NCBI GenBank assembly: GCA_903835185.1
Contig: CAILLX010000054.1
Coordinates: 23,516 to 87,515, forward strand
From: an uncultured bacterium
Lineage (GTDB): Bacteria > Cyanobacteriota > Vampirovibrionia > Obscuribacterales > Obscuribacteraceae
Length of the DNA stretch: 64,000 bases
Reading direction: 5' to 3'
The translations under genes and the position numbers were made by a program. Under the pieces are notes generated by a model, which was not told the origin of the DNA, searched no databases, and saw only the letters and a list, made by a program, of their open reading frames with translations. Positions 6,940 to 15,642 of this stretch are shown here, piece after piece (the first letter of the stretch is position 1; the number at the start of each line of letters is the position of its first letter).

Positions 6940-9561
6940 TTACGGTCGTTGCCTGGTCTGGTAAGAATGGAGGAACAGCTCACCAACTTCGACAAGGATA
7001 GGAAGACGCGGATTGGTGCGCATACTCATATCATTGTAAGCTGATTCAACCAGTGCTGGCAGCCGGCTGTGAAACTCATCCTGCCCGATACCTAACTCTT
7101 CAATAGAGAGCGGCTGATCGACCTGCCTGAGCAGATCGTAAACAGCGCGCCGCAAAGCAAGCACCAGCCCTGGCACCGACTTGTGTGCAAGCCCGGCACT
7201 TTCATCTTCTACCAGATCTAAGAACTGTGCTGCCCGGGCATACTTCTTGTCTGCCACAAACAAAGGATAGGTAGAGTGAGGAATAAATTTGGTCGGAATA
7301 CCGGCGTTATAAGCTATCGTCGTCAGCAAAAACACTCCGTTAGCACGTCCGTGAGGCACATCGAACGCTGCACCAAGACTGTGAGCAAGAGCATGATTAA
7401 CACCTACTGAAGCGTTGCCAATCGCCATTCCAGCCAGACAAGCAGCATTGTGCAACTTGTGGCGCCACAATACATTACCACCATCTGCCACAGCAGCCGG
7501 CAGCGCCTCAAAAATCAGCCTGATCGCCTCCAATGCCAGTCCGTCCGTATAATCGGTTGACAAAATAGAGACAAGAGCCTCCAGAGCATGAGTGAGCGCA
7601 TCCACTGCCGTATCTGCAGTGATGCGAGGCGGCAAACTTCTGGTGAGGTTGGCATCAAGGATGGCTACAGCTGGAAGAAGCGACTCGTCAACCAGAGATA
7701 CTTTGTGTTTAGTTGTATTGTCTTTGTAAACAGCGAATGGTGTCACCTCAGATCCTGTTCCTGAAGTAGTCGGAATTGCCACCAGCTGTGTCTTCACATC
7801 TTTAGGAAACACATTGAGGCGGTGTCTGAAGTCCAGGAAGTTGGCTGAAATATCTTTGAGATCCAGATCCGGCCAATCATAGAAGAGGCGCATAATCTTC
7901 GCTGCATCCATGACAGAACCACCGCCTAAAGCGATAATCGTATCCGGCTTGCTATGCCGCATGGTTGCAATCCCTTCCTTTATTGTCTCCCAATCAGGCT
8001 CAACGCCAATCTGACTAAAAACATCGACATTACAATCAGCCGGCAGACGCTCAAGCACAAGGGAGAGATGACCGCGGCTGGCTGCCGATCTGGATGTGAC
8101 AACAACAGCCGACTTTGTTTTGACGCTTCTCAAATGCTCTATGCTGCCAGGATTGATATAAATATTTTTTGTGGTCTGAAAAGTGAGAGTAAAGTTCCTC
8201 CTTCTCGGAACACGCTTGTAGTTAATTAGATTTTTGATGCCGACATTGTCTGTTGTAATGTTGCCACCACCAGTGCCACAACCGAAGCTAAATGTGGTGT
8301 CAAGGTTGTTGTAAAAACCGCCAAAGCCACCAAGTGATGTTGGGCAGTTGACTATAATGCGTCCAGCATTAATATTGGTGGCAAACCGTTCAATCGCTTT
8401 GTCATCGGTAGCAAAGATACCTGATGTATGTCCGGTGCCACCACAGTAATTCACATCCAGTGCCCGGTTGATACCTTCCTCGATACTATCCACTTTGACT
8501 ATACCCATAACAGGCATAAGCTTCTCTTTAGCCAGCTTGTGGTAACGCAGATCACCTTCAAGCGGGCAAAGGAGAATCTTGGTAGCAGGCTCGACTGACA
8601 ACCCGGCCTCCTCGGCCACAGCAGCAGCAGACTGCCCAACCAGCCTGTAATTCATGCTGCCTGTCTTAGGATCGATGGCTACATCAGCCACCTTGTTTAC
8701 TTCGTCAGCACTGCACAGATAGCAGCCAAGACGCTGAAATTCAGCCATCGCCTCATCATAAACTTCAGAGTCAATAATGAGAGTTTGCTCGGAAGGACAT
8801 TCAGTGCCGTTATCAAAAGTCTTGGAGATTATGATGTCCATAACTGCAGACAGAACACTGGCTGATTTATGGATGTAGACCGGTGTGTTGCCTGGACCGA
8901 CACCCAGGGCCGGCTTGCCTGAACTGTAAGCAGCTTTGACCATCTGCGTACCGCCCGTAGCAAAGATTAGATCAACTTCAGGATGAACCATCATCAACTC
9001 AGTTTCTCTGCGCAAGCGGGCTGACTTCTCAACCCAGGTAATGAAACCTTTAGGAGCACCGGCTGCCAGAGCTGCTTCATACAGGATGCTTGCAGCCATA
9101 TTGCTGCTGTTAGCAGCCATTAAGTGGGGGCTAAAGATAATGCTGTTACGAGTTTTAGCAGCACACAGGCTCTTGAAGATTACAGTTGAGGTTGGGTTAG
9201 TCACCGGTGCCAGAGCGAGAATGACTCCAATCGGCTCAGCAATCTCCATCATGTTGTCTTCGGGAAACTCCTTAATTACCCCTACAGTGCGCTTATCTCT
9301 AATCTGTTTGTAGAGGAACTCGGAAGCGACAAGGTTTTTTAGCACCTTATCTTCAAGCACGCCCATTCTGGTCTCTTCGCATGCCACCATTGCCAGCCTG
9401 GGCGAGGCGTCTATAGCAGCAAGAGCCATCGCTTTGACAATGTTGTCCACCTGTTCCTGGCTGTACTGGGTAAATACAGCAGCAGCCAGACGAGCCTGCC
9501 TGACCAGATGGTCTACCTGTTCAACTAAGCCTGGTTCTTTCTCGCGTGTGGAACTTGTCAT
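6940..9561 (-). CDS. adhE: Bifunctional acetaldehyde-CoA/alcohol dehydrogenase
   Basis: An 873-residue fusion that reduces acetyl-CoA to acetaldehyde and then ethanol, regenerating NAD+ during fermentation. The N-terminal aldehyde dehydrogenase domain has IGVILALAPVTNPTST, GVGPGNTPVYI and the catalytic cysteine in FDNGTECPSEQ (about residue 255). The linker NFTLTFQTTKNIYINPGSI leads to an iron-type alcohol dehydrogenase domain with GGGSVMDAAKI, IPTTSGTGSEVTPFAV, AVDALTHALEAL and the metal-binding NHALAHSLGAAFDVPHGRAN. The length matches the family (about 870-890). ATG 9561 aligns with the usual N-terminus; GTG 9579 is a slightly longer alternative. AdhE normally forms helical filaments (spirosomes). 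The divergent region upstream (9562-9938) would hold its promoter. The enzyme points to an anaerobic or facultative fermentative lifestyle. Confidence 0.96.
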   Translation of the reverse strand: MTSSTREKEPGLVEQVDHLVRQARLAAAVFTQYSQEQVDNIVKAMALAAIDASPRLAMVACEETRMGVLEDKVLKNLVASEFLYKQIRDKRTVGVIKEFPEDNMMEIAEPIGVILALAPVTNPTSTVIFKSLCAAKTRNSIIFSPHLMAANSSNMAASILYEAALAAGAPKGFITWVEKSARLRRETELMMVHPEVDLIFATGGTQMVKAAYSSGKPALGVGPGNTPVYIHKSASVLSAVMDIIISKTFDNGTECPSEQTLIIDSEVYDEAMAEFQRLGCYLCSADEVNKVADVAIDPKTGSMNYRLVGQSAAAVAEEAGLSVEPATKILLCPLEGDLRYHKLAKEKLMPVMGIVKVDSIEEGINRALDVNYCGGTGHTSGIFATDDKAIERFATNINAGRIIVNCPTSLGGFGGFYNNLDTTFSFGCGTGGGNITTDNVGIKNLINYKRVPRRRNFTLTFQTTKNIYINPGSIEHLRSVKTKSAVVVTSRSAASRGHLSLVLERLPADCNVDVFSQIGVEPDWETIKEGIATMRHSKPDTIIALGGGSVMDAAKIMRLFYDWPDLDLKDISANFLDFRHRLNVFPKDVKTQLVAIPTTSGTGSEVTPFAVYKDNTTKHKVSLVDESLLPAVAILDANLTRSLPPRITADTAVDALTHALEALVSILSTDYTDGLALEAIRLIFEALPAAVADGGNVLWRHKLHNAACLAGMAIGNASVGVNHALAHSLGAAFDVPHGRANGVFLLTTIAYNAGIPTKFIPHSTYPLFVADKKYARAAQFLDLVEDESAGLAHKSVPGLVLALRRAVYDLLRQVDQPLSIEELGIGQDEFHSRLPALVESAYNDMSMRTNPRLPILVEVGELFLHSYQTRQRP

Positions 9562-9938
9562 CTCTCTATAAACCCCCACAACAACCAGAAAATGCTCTGT
9601 TCACCCAGGACTCTCACGCTGAGTCGACAAGATGGAACAGGAGCTTGCTGCTGCCTTTTCGTTATCAAGTGTACGAGAGCTGTCAAAGTACTGGCTTAAC
9701 CTTCACTTTCTCTTGAGGAAAATTAACTTAATTAGTCGCTTTCAGCAGGGCAACTACGAATATGGCCTCTTGGAATGTAACAGTAACATCTTTAGAATAA
9801 ACTCGCAGCCTGGCCCTTTACATCACAGCTACCTGGAGCAGCCACCTCTAAGACTAACTTATCTCTTCAGTGGAGCTCACTCTTAACTTTGATTACTTAA
9901 AGCAACCTACTGTAGACACTTTTCAAAGAGCTCAAGTT
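9562..9938. other. Divergent intergenic region between adhE and the TPR gene
   Basis: 377 bases separate two divergent genes. It contains a good plus-strand promoter (9770-9798) and an AT-rich block around 9715-9740. A plus-strand frame at 9632-9886 has no ribosome site or recognisable product and is not called. No obvious riboswitch was seen. Confidence 0.4.
9770..9798 (+). promoter_or_regulatory. Sigma-70-type promoter for the large TPR gene
   Basis: TTGGAA at 9770-9775 and TAGAAT at 9793-9798 with the optimal 17-base spacer. The predicted transcript start is near 9805, leaving an untranslated leader of about 134 bases before ATG 9939. Confidence 0.42.
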
Positions 9939-12365
9939 ATGCCAACCAGACAATCGACGCCAATCTTATTTGCCTGTGCTGTCAGCGCCTTATTGTGGGG
10001 CACAGACGTCCTGGCTGCAGATTTCAGCCATGCTCAAAAAACTTACTCTCTGCCAACTAATACAGACTCTGCACACGCCCAGAAAATTTATGTCCCGGCA
10101 AGCAAAGTAGACCGTCGCCTTGATTTCGACGCCTTAAAAGTGCGCGCCTCTGGCAGCAGCTCCACAGACGCTGCTAATCAAGGCAGTCCCACCCAGCGAG
10201 CATCAAGCCAACCAGCAACAGCCAAGGCTGCCACCCACACCACTTCCAGTTTGCAGGAAAGAAAGAAAGTCGAACAGTTGATTGCTGCCGGCAAGCTGGA
10301 AGATGCCGATCTGATCCTGCGCCATGCACATAGCGAGTTTCCGGGCGACATACTTGTCACAAACGACTTATTTGATTTGAGTCTGCTGAGAGCAAAAAAG
10401 TTACAAGCAGCAAAACAGTATCTTCCTGCTGCTACCGCTGCCCGCCAGGCGCTTTATCTTAATTCGGCCTCCATGGTTGCTGGCGATCTGCTTGATGCGA
10501 TCTTAAAGAAAACAGGCATAAATCCAAAGGATGCTAGCGGACGCCTCAAACTGGCTGACCAACTTGCTGCCAAGGGACAGACAGAGCCTGCAGTAGTTGA
10601 ATACAGATCTGCACTTAAACTTACGCCAAGCGCCGAAGCCCATCTAGGATTGGGTAATATGGCCTGGCGCGCCGGAGCCAAGACAACGGCCCGCCAGGAA
10701 TACCAGAGCGCCATCGAAGCTAATCCCTCATCCTCAGCAGCACACAGACAGATAGGTCTGCTCAAGCAATCACTAGGCGACAATGTTGGTGCCAATACTG
10801 ATTTAAGCCAGGCAGTTATCCTTAATCCTCAAGACAAGGCAGCCGGCAAAGCGTTAGTCGACATCTGGACTAAGCAGGTTGCCAAAAACCAGCACAGCGC
10901 CAACAGCCATCTCGGCTTAGCTAGAGCGTATCAGCTAGCAGGCAATCTTCCAGCTGCACAAGCACAATATCGTGAAGTGGTAGCCATTGAGCCTGATCAC
11001 CCTAATCTGCCAGCCTGCAGACAAAGTTTCAAGCTTGCTGCTTCCAGGCAAGAAGCTAAAAGTTGCCTTGAAGCAGCACACACACTTGAGTCACAAGGGG
11101 CCATAGCTGATGCTCTCGGCAAGACGGGAGAGGCGCTCGATTGCTGCCCTTCTGATACACAGACACTCATGTACCGGGGGCATCTCCTTGAGCAGTTAAA
11201 ACAGTACCAGGAGGCGCACGACGCCTATCTGGAGGTTCTTAGAGACGATCCTCACAACATCGAGGCTGCCAAACGTCTGCAAGCTCTGCCGTCTCTTGTC
11301 CCGCTACCAGTTCGCCCTGCCAGTTTGAACATGCCTGCCGGGATGCCAGCATTCAGCTTAAACGGAGCAGCTCATACAGGCAGTCCGGTCAGCGCCTTAG
11401 GACAGTTTATGGAGCAACCGCCAGCACCAACAATACCTACAGCACAGCAAGTTTTCCCTGCCACCCAGCCACAAGCAAACGATGTATCAACATTAAGCAG
11501 CTTCCTTTCACAGTTGCGCAACCAATCTTTACAGCAACAAAAGCAAGATCAAGCAGCTGAGAGAGCCACTCATTCAGTTCTAGATCGCTTGATGCAGCCC
11601 CATACCTCTTATAGCGAGCCGGTCAATGCAACTGCCTGTATAGCAGGAGTTACTTCCGGCAATCTTCTCGCCGGTTTGGACAGGTCAAAAAATGCACCCC
11701 TGGCGCCACTGGGTTCTCAAGTATTTACACCTGCAAGCACAGCTTCAGTCTCAACAGCTGCCACAGATCAAGTTACCTACCAGCAGCTCCTTTATCTAGA
11801 ACAACAGAACAGAACACTTGCTCAAAAGCTGCAACTAGCCCAACAGACTATCTGGCAGTTAAACTCAACTTCACCTGCAGCTACAATCCCATCCAATCGG
11901 TCAGCCGGTTCAGCCCCCGCGGGAGACGTCAATCTGGTAGCTCCACCATCGCCTGAACCTGCTGACGATCATTCTGTTGCCAGTACAGTTCAAGGGCAGA
12001 GCCTGCCTGAGCAAGCTCAGATGTTCAGAACTGGAGACTCCCCTGTACGCCTTGAGCTCAAGGCTGTATCGACAAGCACAACAGCAGTCAAGCTGAGAGT
12101 ACTTCTCGAAAACAATCAAGATGTGACGCTGGCTGTCAAACGGGAGACTCAAGGCATAGTCAGGAGTCTGAACCGCCCTGATACGCAAGTGAAAGTCTCT
12201 TTCCACACTACAAATATCCCAGCGCACGGCAAGATTTATGGCACAGTAAGAATACCTACTGACAAGATCTCTCCCAATTCAGACTTATTCATACCCAACC
12301 TCCTGCCTGCCTCCGCCGGAGAACGTGACGTTCATTTAACTGCAGCTATGAGCCCAGCTTCTTAG
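9939..12365 (+). CDS. Secreted TPR-repeat protein with C-terminal beta domain, 808 residues
   Basis: An N-terminal signal peptide (MPTRQSTPILFACAVSALLW, cleavage likely after VLA-A) is followed by at least six TPR-like helical repeats. Examples are AHLGLGNMAWRAGAKTTARQ, AHRQIGLLKQSLGDNVGANT, HLGLARAYQLAGNLPAAQAQ and MYRGHLLEQLKQYQEAHDAY. A long Ala/Gln/Pro-rich low-complexity stretch with a short coiled-coil (YLEQQNRTLAQKLQLAQQ) follows. The last ~110 residues look like an all-beta domain (VKLRVLLENNQDVTLAV, GKIYGTVRIP). ATG 9939 is preferred because AAAGAG lies eight bases upstream and it places the signal peptide at the N-terminus; GTG 9870 is an upstream alternative. TPR proteins of this kind scaffold envelope complexes; the partner is unknown. 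It is convergent with the protease gene at 12398. Confidence 0.75.
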   Translation: MPTRQSTPILFACAVSALLWGTDVLAADFSHAQKTYSLPTNTDSAHAQKIYVPASKVDRRLDFDALKVRASGSSSTDAANQGSPTQRASSQPATAKAATHTTSSLQERKKVEQLIAAGKLEDADLILRHAHSEFPGDILVTNDLFDLSLLRAKKLQAAKQYLPAATAARQALYLNSASMVAGDLLDAILKKTGINPKDASGRLKLADQLAAKGQTEPAVVEYRSALKLTPSAEAHLGLGNMAWRAGAKTTARQEYQSAIEANPSSSAAHRQIGLLKQSLGDNVGANTDLSQAVILNPQDKAAGKALVDIWTKQVAKNQHSANSHLGLARAYQLAGNLPAAQAQYREVVAIEPDHPNLPACRQSFKLAASRQEAKSCLEAAHTLESQGAIADALGKTGEALDCCPSDTQTLMYRGHLLEQLKQYQEAHDAYLEVLRDDPHNIEAAKRLQALPSLVPLPVRPASLNMPAGMPAFSLNGAAHTGSPVSALGQFMEQPPAPTIPTAQQVFPATQPQANDVSTLSSFLSQLRNQSLQQQKQDQAAERATHSVLDRLMQPHTSYSEPVNATACIAGVTSGNLLAGLDRSKNAPLAPLGSQVFTPASTASVSTAATDQVTYQQLLYLEQQNRTLAQKLQLAQQTIWQLNSTSPAATIPSNRSAGSAPAGDVNLVAPPSPEPADDHSVASTVQGQSLPEQAQMFRTGDSPVRLELKAVSTSTTAVKLRVLLENNQDVTLAVKRETQGIVRSLNRPDTQVKVSFHTTNIPAHGKIYGTVRIPTDKISPNSDLFIPNLLPASAGERDVHLTAAMSPAS

Positions 12366-12397
12366 TTGCTCGACACAATCGCTAAGGTATCTGTCAG

Positions 12398-13294
12398 TTA
12401 AAAAACACCTTGCGGTGATGCATGGTAGAGACGGCGAAATGTCTCTTTGTCTCCGGGTGACAGCTCATCTACCACTCGATCGACATACATGAGATCTTCT
12501 CTATATGGGCTGTGTTTGATAATTCCGAGAGCATGTCCAAATTCATGAGCAGCAGCTCCATGCAGCCTGAACTCAGAGCCAACACCAAGCTCAATTACAA
12601 CCGGATTTTGAATAATATCGCCCCTCCCGGGCACGACATAACCGACCGGAACAATCTTTCTGCCAGCAGCCTCCAGCTCACGCGCCTTGTCAACAGGCAG
12701 CTGTTGCGAGCATGTGAGAGCTTGCACATAAACACCACCTGGAGCATCAGCATCCTTAAACCCATCAGTCCAGAAGACAAGAATGTGCGCCATTTTAGGA
12801 TCGTCAGTAAAATCAAAGCTGACCAGCCCTTCTGTCTCAAACTGCCTCCACTCTTCAAAACCTGCTGCAGCAATAGAGTTAAAATTCTCTGCCCAGCCAG
12901 GAGTCTGTTCAAGCTCAGAAAACGGGTGCAGCGCCTGCAACATGTCACGGACAAGATTTACTCGTGTGCTGGGAAGCTCTGAAAACGGCACATCTGGTAA
13001 CTTCAGACCTGGGGCTATCCAAACATGTAACGGCATCTTGTTGCGTTCCCACCTGACCAGACCAAGTTGATCCTGGGTAGGATCGTATGGCTGAGCCTGA
13101 TTGTTTTTCCCTCTGTTCTCCCCTGGTCTTAAGTAAAGACCACTTGTTGCAGGTAAATTACTGCCAGCAGGCTGTGTAAATGTCTGGAAGTTAGCTTTAG
13201 GCAGATTGCGATTCTGCGCCAGAGCTGTTTGAGCTGACCCTGCCAGGAGTCCAAGCAGACAACAGGCTATGAAGAAAAGTCCTGTAAATTTCAA
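12398..13294 (-). CDS. Secreted matrixin-type zinc metalloprotease
   Basis: The C-terminal half carries AAAHEFGHALGIIKHS, the HExxHxxGxxH zinc site of matrixins/metzincins, followed by a candidate Met-turn in REDLMYVDR. Upstream, MPLHVWIAP and AAGFEEWRQFETEGLVSF match the start and helix A of matrixin-like catalytic domains. The likely start is TTG 13294, with GCGAGGA just upstream. It begins a clean signal peptide MKFTGLFFIACCLLGLLAG ending near TALA-Q. In-frame starts upstream at ATG 13360 and GTG 13420 would bury that signal sequence and lack ribosome sites. The mature enzyme would act outside the cytoplasmic membrane. It is divergent from the NagB gene; the substrate is unknown. Confidence 0.82.
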   Translation of the reverse strand: MKFTGLFFIACCLLGLLAGSAQTALAQNRNLPKANFQTFTQPAGSNLPATSGLYLRPGENRGKNNQAQPYDPTQDQLGLVRWERNKMPLHVWIAPGLKLPDVPFSELPSTRVNLVRDMLQALHPFSELEQTPGWAENFNSIAAAGFEEWRQFETEGLVSFDFTDDPKMAHILVFWTDGFKDADAPGGVYVQALTCSQQLPVDKARELEAAGRKIVPVGYVVPGRGDIIQNPVVIELGVGSEFRLHGAAAHEFGHALGIIKHSPYREDLMYVDRVVDELSPGDKETFRRLYHASPQGVF

Positions 13295-13438
13295 CAAATC
13301 CTCGCTCAGGTTATACCTTGGCAAGCAATATAGACTGCCCGCAACAATAAACAGCTTCATTGGCCATTTTAGCGAACAGGCAGGCTTTCTAGCCCATATA
13401 ATTGTTGCCAGGTGAGACACAGATTTAGGTGACCAAAA

Positions 13439-14110
13439 TTGACTGCAGAATATGAGGAATTGAGTTTAAGAGCCGCTAACGCAATTGCAGCTCAGTTGAA
13501 AGCCAAGCCAGACAGCTGTTTGGGGCTACCATCAGGCAACTCGCCGCTCGGGTGTTACAAAATCCTTTCAAAATGGACTGAATCTGGACAGATAGATTGG
13601 TCACACTCACGTTGTTTTGCTTTGGACGATTATCTTGACGCTGAAGAAACAAAGACTTTCGCCTCTTTCCTTCATGAAAACCTTTACAAGCATATTAACC
13701 TGCCTCTCAACCAGCGGTTTAATCCACGCTTTGTAGATAACTACGATGCCTTAATTGCTGGAGCCGGCGGGCTAGATTTAACCATGATAGGTATCGGTCG
13801 CAACGGACATATCGCTTTTAATGAGCCCGGCACATTACGAGACAGCTGGACTCATTGTGTCTGGCTGGACGAGACTACAAGGAAGCAGAACGCCAACTTC
13901 TTTGGCTCTGTGGAACAGGTTCCTAAACGAGCAGTGACTATGGGGTTGGAGACCATTATGTCCAGCCGCAAGCTGGTGTTAATAGTGGCAGGCGAGCACA
14001 AACGCACCATGCTAAAACAGGCGATGTCAGGTGTTTTCACACCAGAAATACCAGCTTCTTGTCTCAAAAGCCATCCATCGTTAGATGTTCTGGCCGACTT
14101 TCCCCTCTAA
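13439..14110 (+). CDS. nagB: Glucosamine-6-phosphate deaminase-like protein
   Basis: A 223-residue member of the NagB/6-phosphogluconolactonase superfamily. GLPSGNSPLGCY is the phosphate-binding loop, CFALDDYL holds the proton-transferring Asp, and GIGRNGHIAFNEPG carries the catalytic His and Glu. WLDETTRKQNANFF and RAVTMGLETI match NagB specifically rather than 6-phosphogluconolactonase. The reaction would be glucosamine-6-P to fructose-6-P plus ammonia, feeding amino sugars from wall or chitin turnover into glycolysis. The start is TTG 13439 with AGGTGA six bases upstream; an in-frame stop at 13430 rules out extension. The protein is shorter than usual (about 240-265) because the first beta strand is nearly absent. 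It is followed at 18 bases by the cyclophilin gene. Confidence 0.82.
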   Translation: MTAEYEELSLRAANAIAAQLKAKPDSCLGLPSGNSPLGCYKILSKWTESGQIDWSHSRCFALDDYLDAEETKTFASFLHENLYKHINLPLNQRFNPRFVDNYDALIAGAGGLDLTMIGIGRNGHIAFNEPGTLRDSWTHCVWLDETTRKQNANFFGSVEQVPKRAVTMGLETIMSSRKLVLIVAGEHKRTMLKQAMSGVFTPEIPASCLKSHPSLDVLADFPL

Positions 14111-14128
14111 ACACTATCCTGTTGCCTT

Positions 14129-14965
14129 ATGTTTAATTTTTGCAAACTAAAAATGACTGTTCACAAGGCTTCCGCTCATGCTTTGCTGGCAGTAATGGTG
14201 GCGCTCAGCAGCGGAGCCCTGCCTGCCAGCTCTCAACCAACATCACCAGAGCTCGTTCCGCCTGATGTCACGTTACCTGATGCCGCATCAAGCACACAGC
14301 CCGGACAGCCAGGCAGCAGTCAATTTGGAACCGCTAGCGACTGGCCTTTTACTACCGGACCAAGCTCTTCAGAAGCGCCGCAAGCCAAGGCTGGTCAAGG
14401 CTTTGCTGTGAGGACTGCTGCACCGGCAGTCCCTGCCGGCGAGACAGCAGCACAGGTAGTCCAGAGAGACCCGCTGGCAGTAATGCAAACGACAAAAGGT
14501 CTTATTGTCATAAGGTTATTTCGCAAATTTGCCCCACAGACAGTTTCTCATTTCTCCACTATTGCCCAAACTGGTTTCTACAACGGACTGACATTCCATC
14601 GCGTCGTACCAGGGCAAATTATTGAAGGCGGCTGTCCTAACGGCAATGGTTCTGGCTTCTATACAGATGCTGCCACAAAGAAGCCAAGATTTATCGGACT
14701 GGAAACAAGCACTGCATTGAAGCACAACGCAGCCGGGGTAGTTGGTCTGACACGCATAGGTAGAAGCGCCTTCTCGTCAAGCAGCCAGTTCTATATAACT
14801 CTGGCTCCACAACCAACTCGTGACGGGCTCACCTCCATCTTTGGCGGCATTGTCTCCGGCATGGATGTAGTTAACCAGATTCAGCCAGGAGACAAAATTA
14901 TCTCCATCCAGATTCAAGAACAGCCTCAGGAACAGTCAGTAAACGGACAGCAGATTCAACAGTAG
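14129..14965 (+). CDS. Secreted cyclophilin-type peptidyl-prolyl cis-trans isomerase
   Basis: A 278-residue protein with an N-terminal hydrophobic segment HALLAVMVALSSGALPASS (signal peptide or lipid-free anchor), a Pro/Ser-rich linker to about residue 110, then a cyclophilin domain. The domain shows VIRLFRKFAPQTVSHF, GFYNGLTFHRVVPGQIIEGG, SSSSQFYITLAPQPTRDG and TSIFGGIVSGMDVVNQI. The catalytic Arg of FHRV is present. It would accelerate proline isomerisation of exported proteins. The start is ATG 14129, or ATG 14153 (which also begins the signal sequence more closely); neither has a strong ribosome site, suggesting coupling to nagB 18 bases upstream. The family is secure. Confidence 0.88.
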   Translation: MFNFCKLKMTVHKASAHALLAVMVALSSGALPASSQPTSPELVPPDVTLPDAASSTQPGQPGSSQFGTASDWPFTTGPSSSEAPQAKAGQGFAVRTAAPAVPAGETAAQVVQRDPLAVMQTTKGLIVIRLFRKFAPQTVSHFSTIAQTGFYNGLTFHRVVPGQIIEGGCPNGNGSGFYTDAATKKPRFIGLETSTALKHNAAGVVGLTRIGRSAFSSSSQFYITLAPQPTRDGLTSIFGGIVSGMDVVNQIQPGDKIISIQIQEQPQEQSVNGQQIQQ

Positions 14966-15142
14966 TTCTGCAAGATGGATCGTTGCCAACACATTCAGGG
15001 CCGAGTAAACCTTTAAATAAAGGATGAATTTTATGTAATTTTTCTTTGCGATCTTCGCCTCCTACCAGTAGTCGACCCGTTGACAACTCGGCACATAAAC
15101 TAAGCCAGCCACGCAGTTAAATTAGATCTGCTAATCTGACAA

Positions 15143-15148
15143 TATAAT
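15143..15148 (+). promoter_or_regulatory. Consensus -10 element before the response regulator
   Basis: A perfect TATAAT at 15143-15148, about 30 bases before ATG 15179. No good -35 is visible at the usual distance (AATTAG-like), so the promoter may need an activator. The 213-base gap after the cyclophilin gene otherwise shows nothing distinctive. Confidence 0.35.
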
Positions 15149-15178
15149 CGCCAAATTACGTTGTTTCCTGGAGCAGCC

Positions 15179-15634
15179 ATGACAGATTGCAGTGGCGTCA
15201 AAATAGTCGTTGCAGAAGATCACGCTCTTACCAGACTAGCAGTCAAGCTCATGCTTCAGCAATATGCTGAGTTTGACATTGTAGCTGAAGCAAATAACGG
15301 CAACACTGCTGTCGCTAAGACTCTAGAGCTGCACCCGGCAGTTGTACTGATGGACATAGGCATGCCTATCTTAGACGGCATTGAAGCAACCAAGAAGATT
15401 AAAGAAGTCCTGCCTGCCACCCGCGTGCTCATGTTTACTTCTCACGACGATCTCGATGAATTTGCTGCAGCTATGGCTGCCGGTGCAGACGGCTACCTTT
15501 TGAAAGAATGTTCTCCCAGTCAGCTTTTCATGGCCATTACAACTGTCCTTGATCAGGAGGCCAGTCCTTTATCGCCGCTGTCAACCTCAATCCTACGGGG
15601 TGATACACCCAAGCAGACCAAGCAACAGGTCTGA
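15179..15634 (+). CDS. Receiver-domain response regulator without output domain
   Basis: A 151-residue protein consisting of one receiver domain of NarL type. The acidic pocket is in VVAEDHA, the phospho-acceptor Asp in VVLMDIGMPILDG, the Thr/Ser in VLMFTSHDD, and the conserved Lys in GYLLKECSP. The remaining ~30 residues are a short polar tail with no helix-turn-helix. It therefore probably works as a phosphotransfer or protein-interaction regulator. ATG 15179 is preferred over TTG 15161 because CTGGAG sits seven bases upstream. Its stop lies eight bases before the histidine kinase start, so the two genes form a two-component operon. Confidence 0.87.
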   Translation: MTDCSGVKIVVAEDHALTRLAVKLMLQQYAEFDIVAEANNGNTAVAKTLELHPAVVLMDIGMPILDGIEATKKIKEVLPATRVLMFTSHDDLDEFAAAMAAGADGYLLKECSPSQLFMAITTVLDQEASPLSPLSTSILRGDTPKQTKQQV

Positions 15635-15642
15635 ACACTGAC

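Noticed and set aside
9632..9886. Plus-strand 84-codon frame between adhE and the TPR gene
   Set aside because: No ribosome site, no recognisable product, and it spans the predicted promoter of the TPR gene.
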